Below are positions 8,316 through 15,907 of a stretch of DNA of 64,000 bases, in pieces; positions within the stretch are counted from its first letter, which is position 1; each line of letters starts with the position of its first letter. Origin of the DNA: a bacterium (lineage in GTDB: Bacteria; Vulcanimicrobiota; Vulcanimicrobiia; Eremiobacterales; Eremiobacteraceae); contig CADDZI010000002.1 in the NCBI GenBank assembly GCA_902812405.1, forward strand, positions 1 to 64,000, written 5' to 3'. The position numbers and the translations under genes are program-made. The notes beneath the pieces are model-generated. The model saw only the letters and a list, made by a program, of their open reading frames with translations, searched no databases and had not been told where the DNA came from.

Positions 8316-11300
8316 ATGTGGCTGACCCGCTTTGCCATTAAAAACTCGACCATCGTCACCCTGTTCTTTCTGGGGGTGGCTCTCTTTGGTCTGTTGGGCT
8401 ATCACTTCATGGGCCAAAACATCGAACCCAACGTGCAGTTCCCGATCGTCAGCGTCGAGGCCGATTACCCCGGGGCGAGTCCCGAAGAGATGGAGCGCCT
8501 GGTTGCCAAGCCCATCGAGGACCAGCTGCAAAACGTCTCCCGCGTCACGCACATTGACACAACGATTGAGGACGGCGTGGCCGTCATCATCGTTCAGTTT
8601 ACGCTTGGGACGGATGTCAACTTCGCCGCCAACGATGTACAGCAGGCGGTGGACGCGGCTCGCCTATATTTGCCGGCCGACCTCGACCCGCCGCTTGTCT
8701 CGAAGTTCAACACGGCCGGCCAGCCCGTGCTCATCGAGGCGGTGACGTCCTCCCTTCTCACGCCGGTCCAGCTCTCGACCATCATCAGTAACGAGATCAT
8801 TCCCGATTTGCGCAGCATCCACGGCGTGGGCGGTGCCTCGGCGGGAGGCTTGTTCCAGCGTCAGATAACGATCCAGCCGAACTTGGCCCAACTCAACGGC
8901 ATCGGCGGCACGCTGCTTGACGTCAACAATGCCGTGGCGGCGGGTAACGTGAGCCTGCCCGGCGGCCTGTTGACACAACCCTACCAGGAGTCGACGGTCG
9001 GCGTGCGAGCGGACATCCGCAGCGCACAGCAGATTGCGAGCGTGCCGCTTACGCTGCCCGGCCAGGCGGGCGGCGGCATCAAAGTGGGCGACGTGGCCAC
9101 CGTGGTGGACGGTTTTGCCGATCAGCGCTTCATCTCGAGCGTGAACGGGCGGCCGGGCATGGTGCTGCAGGTCATCCGCGACCCCAACAGTGACACGAAG
9201 TTGACGACCGCCGCCGTCCGCGCCGAGTTCGCCCGCCTTGCCCAGCGCTACCCGCAGCTGCATTTCGCCGAGCTCGAGGCGGACGCGGACTTCATGCACG
9301 ATTCGATCAACGGGGTCTTGCAGAACCTCTTCGAAGGCGTGCTCCTCACCGCCATCGTCTTGTTGCTGTTCCTGCACATTCTGCGCAGCGCCCTGGTGGT
9401 CATGATCGCCATTCCCACGTCGATTTTGGCAACGTTCCTCGTCATGTGGTCTCTCGGCATGACCGTGGACCTGCTCTCGCTCATGGGTCTGTCGCTGACG
9501 GTCGGCATTTTGGTCGACGATTCCATCGTCGTCTTGGAAAACATCACGCGGCATCGCATGATGGGCAAGGGGCCGGAGCAGGCGGCGATCGACGGGCGTA
9601 CCGAGATCGGCAATGCGGCCATCGCCATTACCTTGGTGGACGTCGTCGTGTTCGCCCCGATTGCCTTCATGTCGGGCATCGTCGGGCAGTTTTTGCGCGA
9701 GTTCGCGCTGGTCATCGTCGTTGCGACGCTGTTCTCGCTGCTCGTCTCGTTCACACTGACGCCGCTGCTTGCGGCACACTGGGCGCTGGTCAAGCGGCCG
9801 CGGCCGCTGCACGCGCCCGGCGCATCACGCTGGCTGCGCTTTGTGGGCGCCTTTCAGACGAAGTTTGAAGCTCTTCGCGCGCGCTACCATGACGTGTGGC
9901 TGCCGTGGGCCATGCAGCGTCCCAAGACGGTCATCCTCGGCTGTGCGGGCCTCGTCGTGGTGGCCATCATCGTCTTCGCATCGCAGATCATCCCGTTTGA
10001 ATTCCAGCCGGTCACGGACTGGGGCTTTGCGATCATCGACGTCACGTACCGGCCGGGCACTCCGATTGCCGTCACCGCCGCCGGTATCGTGCGCCTGGAG
10101 AAGGCGCTCATGAAATTGGACGGCGTCAAGGACATCAACGGGACGGCAGGCGAGAAGTCAGGCGTCACGGCGGGCAACGTGGGCGAAATCTTCGTGACAC
10201 TGGATCCCAGCAAGCGGCACAACGAGGATGAGATCATCGCCGCGGCCTCCAAGCTCGGGTATCTTGTCCCGGGAGCCCGTATCGACGCGTCGCATGGGCA
10301 AAACGGCGGGCAGTCGCCGATCCAGTACACGTTGACCGGACAATCCAATGACGCCGTCGAGGCGGCCGCCGAGAAGCTCAAGAACTTCATCGCCTCACTG
10401 CCCGGCGCAACCAACGTGCAGACGAGCACCGAGGTGGCGGGACCGCGTCTGGAAATAGACGTGGACAACGCGCGGGCAGCGCTGCTGGGCGTCTCTCCGC
10501 AGGATGTCGCAACCACCGCGCGGGCGGCCATCGGCGGTGTCATCGCGACACGTGTCCGCATGCCCGAGGGACTCATCAACGCCGTCGTCCAGCTGCCGCC
10601 GGACGCACGCAACGATGTGAACCAGCTGCGCGCGGTGATGGTGCGCTCCGACAACGGAACGTTGGTCCCCTTAAGCGATGTGGCGACCTTCCGCTGGACG
10701 CAGGAGCCGACGCAGCTCAACCGCGAGGATCGCCAGCGCATCGTGACGGTCAGCGCCGACACGAAGAACAGCGCGCCGATCAGCGTCCTGACGAGCAAGA
10801 TTGCCGCCGCGATCAAAGCTCCCAACTTCTTCCCGCCTGGCGTGAGCCTGAAAGAGGGTTTAGGCAGCGATGCGCAGCTGCTCAGCGAGACCGTACAGAA
10901 GATCGGCATCGCGCTCTTGACGTCGTTCGTCCTCATCTACATGCTGCTCGTCGTCCTGTACCGCAGTTACCTGTCGCCGTTCATCATCATGCTCTCTGTG
11001 CCGCTGGCCTTCATCGGCGTGGCCTTCATGCTGGCCGCCATCAACGTCTTGCACGGCCTCTTCCCGCAGGTTCGGTACTTCCAGGGCCAGACGCTGAATC
11101 TGTTCTCGATGCTCGGCATCGTCATGCTGACCGGTCTGGTGGCCAAAAACGGCATCCTGCTGGTCGACTACGCCAACACCCTGCGCAAACGCGGGCTGAG
11201 CATCCGCGAGGCCATGCGGGAATCCGCCTCGGTCCGCTTCCGGCCGATCATCATGACGACCGCCTCGATGATCTTCGGCATGCTTCCGCTGGCGTTGGGC

Positions 11301-11534
11301 ATCACGGAGGGCGCCGAATTCCGCAAGTCCATCGGTACGGTCATCATCGGCGGCCTGTTGAGCTCGCTCTTACTGACCCTGTTCCTCATTCCCGTCATCT
11401 ACGTCGGACTCGTGGGCTGGATGGAGCGGTACCACGAGCGGCGGGTGCAGCGCCTGGTGGCACTGGCCGACGAGGAAGAAGAAGAGGAAGAACCGGCGGC
11501 GCATTTGCCGGAGCGCGTCACCGCGCATCTATAG
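8316..11534 (+). CDS. RND-family multidrug/heavy-metal efflux permease (AcrB/HAE1-like)
   Basis: A 1072-residue inner-membrane proton-driven exporter subunit. It has the duplicated RND layout: a membrane helix near residue 12, a large periplasmic loop (PNVQFPIVSVEADYPGASPEEME at its start), a bundle with the conserved GILVDDSIVVLEN helix about residue 395, then a second loop and a second bundle with GLVAKNGILLVDYAN. The acidic run near the C-terminus (DEEEEEEE) is unusual. No membrane-fusion or TolC-like gene is adjacent, so it probably pairs with partners encoded elsewhere. Confidence 0.92.
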   Translation: MWLTRFAIKNSTIVTLFFLGVALFGLLGYHFMGQNIEPNVQFPIVSVEADYPGASPEEMERLVAKPIEDQLQNVSRVTHIDTTIEDGVAVIIVQFTLGTDVNFAANDVQQAVDAARLYLPADLDPPLVSKFNTAGQPVLIEAVTSSLLTPVQLSTIISNEIIPDLRSIHGVGGASAGGLFQRQITIQPNLAQLNGIGGTLLDVNNAVAAGNVSLPGGLLTQPYQESTVGVRADIRSAQQIASVPLTLPGQAGGGIKVGDVATVVDGFADQRFISSVNGRPGMVLQVIRDPNSDTKLTTAAVRAEFARLAQRYPQLHFAELEADADFMHDSINGVLQNLFEGVLLTAIVLLLFLHILRSALVVMIAIPTSILATFLVMWSLGMTVDLLSLMGLSLTVGILVDDSIVVLENITRHRMMGKGPEQAAIDGRTEIGNAAIAITLVDVVVFAPIAFMSGIVGQFLREFALVIVVATLFSLLVSFTLTPLLAAHWALVKRPRPLHAPGASRWLRFVGAFQTKFEALRARYHDVWLPWAMQRPKTVILGCAGLVVVAIIVFASQIIPFEFQPVTDWGFAIIDVTYRPGTPIAVTAAGIVRLEKALMKLDGVKDINGTAGEKSGVTAGNVGEIFVTLDPSKRHNEDEIIAAASKLGYLVPGARIDASHGQNGGQSPIQYTLTGQSNDAVEAAAEKLKNFIASLPGATNVQTSTEVAGPRLEIDVDNARAALLGVSPQDVATTARAAIGGVIATRVRMPEGLINAVVQLPPDARNDVNQLRAVMVRSDNGTLVPLSDVATFRWTQEPTQLNREDRQRIVTVSADTKNSAPISVLTSKIAAAIKAPNFFPPGVSLKEGLGSDAQLLSETVQKIGIALLTSFVLIYMLLVVLYRSYLSPFIIMLSVPLAFIGVAFMLAAINVLHGLFPQVRYFQGQTLNLFSMLGIVMLTGLVAKNGILLVDYANTLRKRGLSIREAMRESASVRFRPIIMTTASMIFGMLPLALGITEGAEFRKSIGTVIIGGLLSSLLLTLFLIPVIYVGLVGWMERYHERRVQRLVALADEEEEEEEPAAHLPERVTAHL

Positions 11535-11673
11535 AACCAGGCTCAGTTCGCAAGGCGGGGCAGGGCAGGCACGGTAGTCGCACCGGCGTGCCGGCGAGCG
11601 GAAGGCCGAGCTCATGCCGTGTGCGAAGGGTGCGTTCGGGGCGCCTGGTATCCACGAAAGCGGGAAATCACCT

Positions 11674-12222
11674 ATGAAAATCGTGCTCATCGTAGCCATC
11701 GCGGTGCTGGCGGCGGCTGCCGCGTTCATCGGCCTTAATCGTCCGGCGAAGGCTCTGGGCGTCGGCGACACGGCGCCGGACTTCACGGCCGACTCCGCGC
11801 TGGACGGCAAAATCGTCCCCTTTTCCCTACAGGATGCCTTGGCCAAGCACGCGGTCGTCCTGTACTTCTTCCCCAAAGCGTTCACCCAGGGCTGAACCAT
11901 CGAGGCGCAAGCCTACGCCGCCAGGTTGGCGGACTTTCGCAAACTCGGTGCCGAGGTGGTCGGCGTGTCCACGGATGATGCGCACACGCTGTTGAATTTT
12001 CAAACTAAGCTCAACGCCCCGCAGCAGATGGTCAGCGATGTCGAGCACAAGATTGTCAACGCCTACGGCGTGGCTTTCGGGATGGGCAACCTGACCGTCG
12101 CCAAGCGGCAGACGTTCGTCATCGGCAAAGATGGACGCATTCTCTTCACCTATTTCGATTGGAGTCCGTTGACGAACGTCAACAAGACCTACGAGTGGCT
12201 CAAGGCACACCCGCAAAACTGA
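11674..12222 (+). CDS. Exported peroxiredoxin, probable selenoprotein (Sec at codon 74)
   Basis: Reading through the in-frame TGA at 11893-11895 gives a 182-residue AhpC/TSA-type peroxiredoxin. The TGA sits exactly at the peroxidatic cysteine: FFPKAFTQG-U-TIEAQAYA corresponds to the family motif F.P.AFT..C..E. A hydrophobic signal sequence (residues 3-22) precedes the domain (GDTAPDFTAD), so it should act outside the cytoplasm. The conceptual protein contains no cysteine, so there is no resolving Cys and reduction must come from a partner, plausibly the TlpA-like protein whose gene overlaps its 3' end. A hairpin suitable as a bacterial SECIS follows the TGA. The alternative is a nonsense mutation or sequencing error of TGC to TGA, which neither the intact downstream frame nor the hairpin favours. 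Confidence 0.82.
11918..11932 (+). promoter_or_regulatory. Putative bacterial SECIS hairpin
   Basis: CCGCCA-GGT-TGGCGG forms a perfect 6-bp stem with a three-nucleotide loop starting GG. The loop begins 29 nt after the in-frame TGA (11893-11895). Known bacterial SECIS elements have a small apical loop with G among its first two bases, placed about 16-37 nt downstream of the UGA, so position, loop base and stem all fit. The hairpin lies inside the coding sequence, as expected for bacteria. Confidence 0.7.
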
Positions 12223-12719
12223 CGGCGGTCTCGTTCGCGGCAGCGGCCCTGCTCGTCGCCGGTATCGCTCTGGCAGCCGCGCCGCCGCGCGTGGGCTCGC
12301 CAGCGCCGGCTTTTTCCCTGCCGCTCGTTGCCAACGGCCAGGGGGCCATCTCGCTTGCCTCTCTGCACGGGCATGCGGTCTACCTGAACTTCTTTGCCTC
12401 GTGGTGCCAGCCGTGCGAGACCGAAGTGCCGTACATCAGCCGGCTGGCGCGGGAATATGCCAAGCGCAATGTCGTCGTCATCGGCATTGACGAGCTCGAG
12501 CCTGCCGCCCGCGCGCAAGCTTTTGCCCGCGCGTATCACCTCTCGTATCCCATCGCGCTCGACAATTCGGGGACGGTCGGCGGCGACTACGGCCTCGTGG
12601 GGTTGCCGCTGCACGTCTTCATAGCAGCCAACGGTAGGGTTGCGCAGTACCGTCCGGGGGAGTTATCGGAGGATCAGGTCCGAACCGCTCTCAACGCCAT
12701 AGCCGGCCCGGCACGCTAG
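12195..12719 (+). CDS. TlpA/ResA-like exported thioredoxin
   Basis: A 174-residue thiol-disulfide oxidoreductase. It has a hydrophobic N-terminal export signal (AVSFAAAALLVAGIALAAA), then a thioredoxin fold with the active site FFASWCQPCETEVPY (C71, C74) and the cis-Pro region GLVGLPLHVF. It should work outside the cytoplasm as a reductant. GTG 12195 places the signal at the N-terminus and overlaps the peroxiredoxin gene by 28 nt; ATG 12159 is a longer alternative. Coupling to the selenoperoxiredoxin, which lacks its own resolving thiol, suggests this protein regenerates it (inference). Its TAG stop shares the palindrome CTAG with the stop of the convergent DUF202 gene. Confidence 0.85.
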   Translation: MAQGTPAKLTAVSFAAAALLVAGIALAAAPPRVGSPAPAFSLPLVANGQGAISLASLHGHAVYLNFFASWCQPCETEVPYISRLAREYAKRNVVVIGIDELEPAARAQAFARAYHLSYPIALDNSGTVGGDYGLVGLPLHVFIAANGRVAQYRPGELSEDQVRTALNAIAGPAR

Positions 12720-13093
12720 AGCAACCGGAGCAAACTGACCACAACGGCAATACCAAGCAGCACCGTTGCCAGCCCAACGACGACATTGCCATTCGGTTGG
12801 GCTGCAAAACAATCCGCCCTAAGCGCTCGAACCGCGTGCACGAAGCGCCACAGTCCGAATACGGCCAGCAGACATCCAAAGACGGCAAAGGCCAGGCCCA
12901 AATATTCGCTGGCCCCGGTCGCCGGCACCCGGGTGCCGGCTGCGCCCGGTACGAGCCGCAGGAAGAGGCTGAACTTGGAGATGACAAAGCCAAAAGCCAT
13001 GACGCTCAAGGACGTGCGGATGTAGGCCAAAAACGTGCGTTCGTTGGCCAGGTAATCGGTGGGCTTGGGCCCCCCGGCCGGTGAGCTGCTCAT
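12716..13093 (-). CDS. YidH-family DUF202 membrane protein
   Basis: A 125-residue small inner-membrane protein of the DUF202/YidH family, function unknown. The family signature is at the N-terminus (DYLANERTFLAYIRTSLSVMAFGFVISKF), followed by two more hydrophobic segments (about residues 65-88 and 102-123). ATG 13093 is preceded by an AAAAGG ribosome-binding site. It converges with the TlpA gene, overlapping by 4 nt at the stop codons. Confidence 0.85.
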   Translation of the reverse strand: MSSSPAGGPKPTDYLANERTFLAYIRTSLSVMAFGFVISKFSLFLRLVPGAAGTRVPATGASEYLGLAFAVFGCLLAVFGLWRFVHAVRALRADCFAAQPNGNVVVGLATVLLGIAVVVSLLRLL

Positions 13094-13168
13094 GGGTTGA
13101 CCTTTTCTACTCCGGGTGCACCCCCCTGGGATCTGTCGCGGTCTGCCTTGCGCCACCAATGCCGGGTC

Positions 13169-13287
13169 ACGCCTGGTTGCCCTGCTTGAACTCCCACAGG
13201 TAGCGGTCGCTTGGGTGACCGATTCAGGTTACGCCTGGTTGCCCTGCTTGCACTCCCACAGGTAGCGGTCGCGCTTGCGCGACCGAT
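13169..13287. repeat. 62-bp tandem duplication carrying palindromic repeats
   Basis: Two direct copies, 13169-13223 and 13231-13287 (period 62), share ACGCCTGGTTGCCCTGCTTG, then ACTCCCACAGGTAGCGGTCG. Each ends in a palindromic unit of the dispersed family: the second is perfect (GGTCGCGCTTGCGCGACC), the first is decayed (GGTCGCTTGGGTGACC). The array lies between the DUF202 and YncE-fusion genes, which are transcribed divergently from it. Confidence 0.88.
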
Positions 13288-13375
13288 GGCAGGGTTCACC
13301 ACGCAGCCCTATCCGCGCAACGGGCTGCCCCCACGGCCACCAGGGAGCACTGCGGGCGACGGTCAAGCTAGGGCC

Positions 13376-15748
13376 ATGTTGCACGATAACTCGCGGGCCG
13401 GAACGGGTACCCCACGACACGTACGCCGGGAGGCAGTCTTTGCCATCTGCCTGACCGCTCTCGCGATCGGACTTGCAATACGTTTCACGAGCCTGCGAGC
13501 GGACGAATCCGTCATGCTACCCAACGGCTGGCGGGTAACGCCCGCGGGCTCGATCACGCCGCTGGGCACGCTGCCGCTCCACATGGCAACAGATCCTGGC
13601 GGCCGCTGGCTCGCCGTGACGACGGGGGGCTTCGGAACACCCGAAATCGACATCCTGGATATGCAAACGGGTGCCGTCGTCGCCCGGCAGACGCTCCGCG
13701 GAGCGTTCTACGGTCTGGCGTTTGGCGGTCAGACGCTCTACGCGTCGGAAGCACAAGGTGGCGCCGTCGTGCGTTTCCACGTCTCACCGGAGAGCGGCGC
13801 GCTGACGCCGCTTGGGTCGCTCCAGCTCGCCGGTGATAACCTGTGGGTGGCGGGTTTGGCGTCGGCGCCCAACGGGACGCTCTATGTTGCCGAGATGGAC
13901 GCGGATAGCGTCGCGGCTGTCGACGGAGCAACGGGTGCCGTTCGCTGGATCGCCAAGGTCGGCAGAGCGCCGTATGCCGTCGTGCTGTCGGCGGACGGCA
14001 GCCGGATCTTCGTGACCAATTGGGCCGGCGGTGACGTCTCCGTGCTGGATGCGGCAACCGGCCGGGTCGTTGCCACGATTTCAACGGATGCGCATCCCAA
14101 TGCCGCGATGCTGTCGCGCGACGGACGCACCCTTTTCGTCGCGTGTGCCAACGCCGACACCGTCACGATGGTGGATACGGCGCGTCTTGCGGTGACACGC
14201 CGGATCGCGACGGCACTGTATCCCAACTCGCTACCCGGAGCGTTGCCCAACGGCTTGGCGCAATCGCCGGACGGGCGCATGCTCTTTGTCGCAGATGCAG
14301 GAGACAACGCCGTAGTTGCGGTTGACGTCACCGCTGCATCCCCAGACGTCGTCGGCGCCATACCTGTTGGCTGGTACCCAACCGATGTTGCCGTCTCGCC
14401 GGATGGTTCCAAGATTTTCGTCCTTGACGGCAAGGGAACGTCGGGGCACGCCAATCCTCGGTTTCCCCACATCGACGTCCTGCGCGGACGAGCCGGTCCG
14501 TTGGCTCGTTTCTACGACGCCGCAGCCGCCACCGGCGACGTCGAGATGCTACCCATGCCCGAACGCCAGACCCTCCTCGCCGGCCTTGCGACGGCGCGAG
14601 CCGACGCGGCATATGCCGGCCGGGTGCCGGAGGCAGCGCAGTTGCCTCCGATCCGGCACGTCATCTATATCATTAAGGAAAACCGCACCTATGACGAGGT
14701 CTTGGGAGACGATCCGCGCGGCAACGGCGATGCACGCCTCACCATTTTCGGTGCACGCATCACGCCCAACATCCACAGCCTGGCCGACAGCTTTGTGCTG
14801 CTGGATAACTTCGACACGGATGCGACGGTGAGTGCAGACGGGCATAACTGGAGTACGGCAGCCTATGCCAGTGATTGGGTGGACAAGTTATGGCCCCCCG
14901 AGTATGCGGGTCGCCGGCGCACGTATGATTTTGAAGAACGCGGTCCCGCGTCGCCCGCCGCCGGCTACCTGTGGAACGATGCCCTTGCACATGGCGTCAA
15001 CCTGCGCGATTACGGCGAGTTCATCCGCCTGGACGGCCATCCGCCTTTTGAGCCGTCCGACCCGACGTTGAACGGACACGTCGATGAAAGGTACCGCGGC
15101 TTCGATCTGCGACACAGCGACCAAGAGCGCATTGACGAGTGGCTGCGCGAGTTCGCCGCGTATGTCCGCAACGGCAACCTGCCGCCGCTTGAAATCGTCC
15201 GCCTTCCCGACGACCATACGGCGGCAGTGCGGCCCGGGTACAAGACACCGTACGCCATGGTTGCGGATAACGACTATGCTCTCGGCCGCCTCGTTGATGC
15301 GGTGAGTCACAGCCCATACTGGTCAAACACGGTCATTCTGTCGGTCGAAGACGACGCGCAGGCCGGGCCCGATCACGTCAGCGACCACCGCGCCGAAGCG
15401 CTGATCGCCGGGGCGTGGGTAAAACGCGGGTTTGTCGATCATACGCACTACACCACGTGCAGCGTGTTGCGGACGATCGAACTCCTCCTCGGGCTGCCTC
15501 CCATGAGTCAATTTGATGCCGCGGCGACGCCGCTTGTGGCCGATTTTGCAGCCAAACCCGATGCACGGCCGTGGTCCGCGCTGCCGCCCCGGATCGACGT
15601 GAACGCCGTCAACCCAGCCGGGACCGCCGATGCACGGCTCTCCTCCGCGCTTCCCCTTGCGGATGCAGACGAAGCGGATCCGGGTGTTTTCACCGCGTTG
15701 TTGTACCGGTTTGCGGCGACCCACCGGCCGCGCGTCGTTTCTCATTGA
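13376..15748 (+). CDS. Bifunctional YncE-like beta-propeller/alkaline phosphatase-superfamily protein
   Basis: About 790 residues with an N-terminal membrane anchor or signal (AVFAICLTALAIGLAI, about residues 20-35). Residues about 60-380 are a seven-bladed propeller with repeated blades of the VTNWAGGDVSVLDAATGRVV and FVADAGDNAVVAVD type. The rest is an alkaline phosphatase-superfamily phosphoesterase opening with IRHVIYIIKENRTYDEV, with metal-site motifs in DHVSDHRAEALIAG and SVEDDAQAGPDHV. This fusion is known in several environmental phyla; substrate unknown. ATG 13376 is chosen because the longer frame (to 13211) is encoded by the repeat array. Confidence 0.82.
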   Translation: MLHDNSRAGTGTPRHVRREAVFAICLTALAIGLAIRFTSLRADESVMLPNGWRVTPAGSITPLGTLPLHMATDPGGRWLAVTTGGFGTPEIDILDMQTGAVVARQTLRGAFYGLAFGGQTLYASEAQGGAVVRFHVSPESGALTPLGSLQLAGDNLWVAGLASAPNGTLYVAEMDADSVAAVDGATGAVRWIAKVGRAPYAVVLSADGSRIFVTNWAGGDVSVLDAATGRVVATISTDAHPNAAMLSRDGRTLFVACANADTVTMVDTARLAVTRRIATALYPNSLPGALPNGLAQSPDGRMLFVADAGDNAVVAVDVTAASPDVVGAIPVGWYPTDVAVSPDGSKIFVLDGKGTSGHANPRFPHIDVLRGRAGPLARFYDAAAATGDVEMLPMPERQTLLAGLATARADAAYAGRVPEAAQLPPIRHVIYIIKENRTYDEVLGDDPRGNGDARLTIFGARITPNIHSLADSFVLLDNFDTDATVSADGHNWSTAAYASDWVDKLWPPEYAGRRRTYDFEERGPASPAAGYLWNDALAHGVNLRDYGEFIRLDGHPPFEPSDPTLNGHVDERYRGFDLRHSDQERIDEWLREFAAYVRNGNLPPLEIVRLPDDHTAAVRPGYKTPYAMVADNDYALGRLVDAVSHSPYWSNTVILSVEDDAQAGPDHVSDHRAEALIAGAWVKRGFVDHTHYTTCSVLRTIELLLGLPPMSQFDAAATPLVADFAAKPDARPWSALPPRIDVNAVNPAGTADARLSSALPLADADEADPGVFTALLYRFAATHRPRVVSH

Positions 15749-15907
15749 TTTTTTAATCATCGTCACACCCCGGCACGCGACAGGCTGGTCGACTTTCCGG
15801 TGCCTCGTTGTGCGTGATTGTTCTCACACGATTTTCACGCAGTGCCGGCTGTTTCGGACTACCATACATCGTAGCGGGGACCGATAGAAGTTGACGAGGA
15901 TGCCACC

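Noticed and set aside
13211-13375. Longer start for the YncE/phosphatase fusion
   Set aside because: The added 55 residues are translated from the tandem repeat array and show no domain or signal sequence.
15741-15760. TGATT-TTTT-AATCA as a terminator after the YncE fusion
   Set aside because: The stem is only 5 bp of mostly A-T pairs and includes the stop codon; no T-run follows it.
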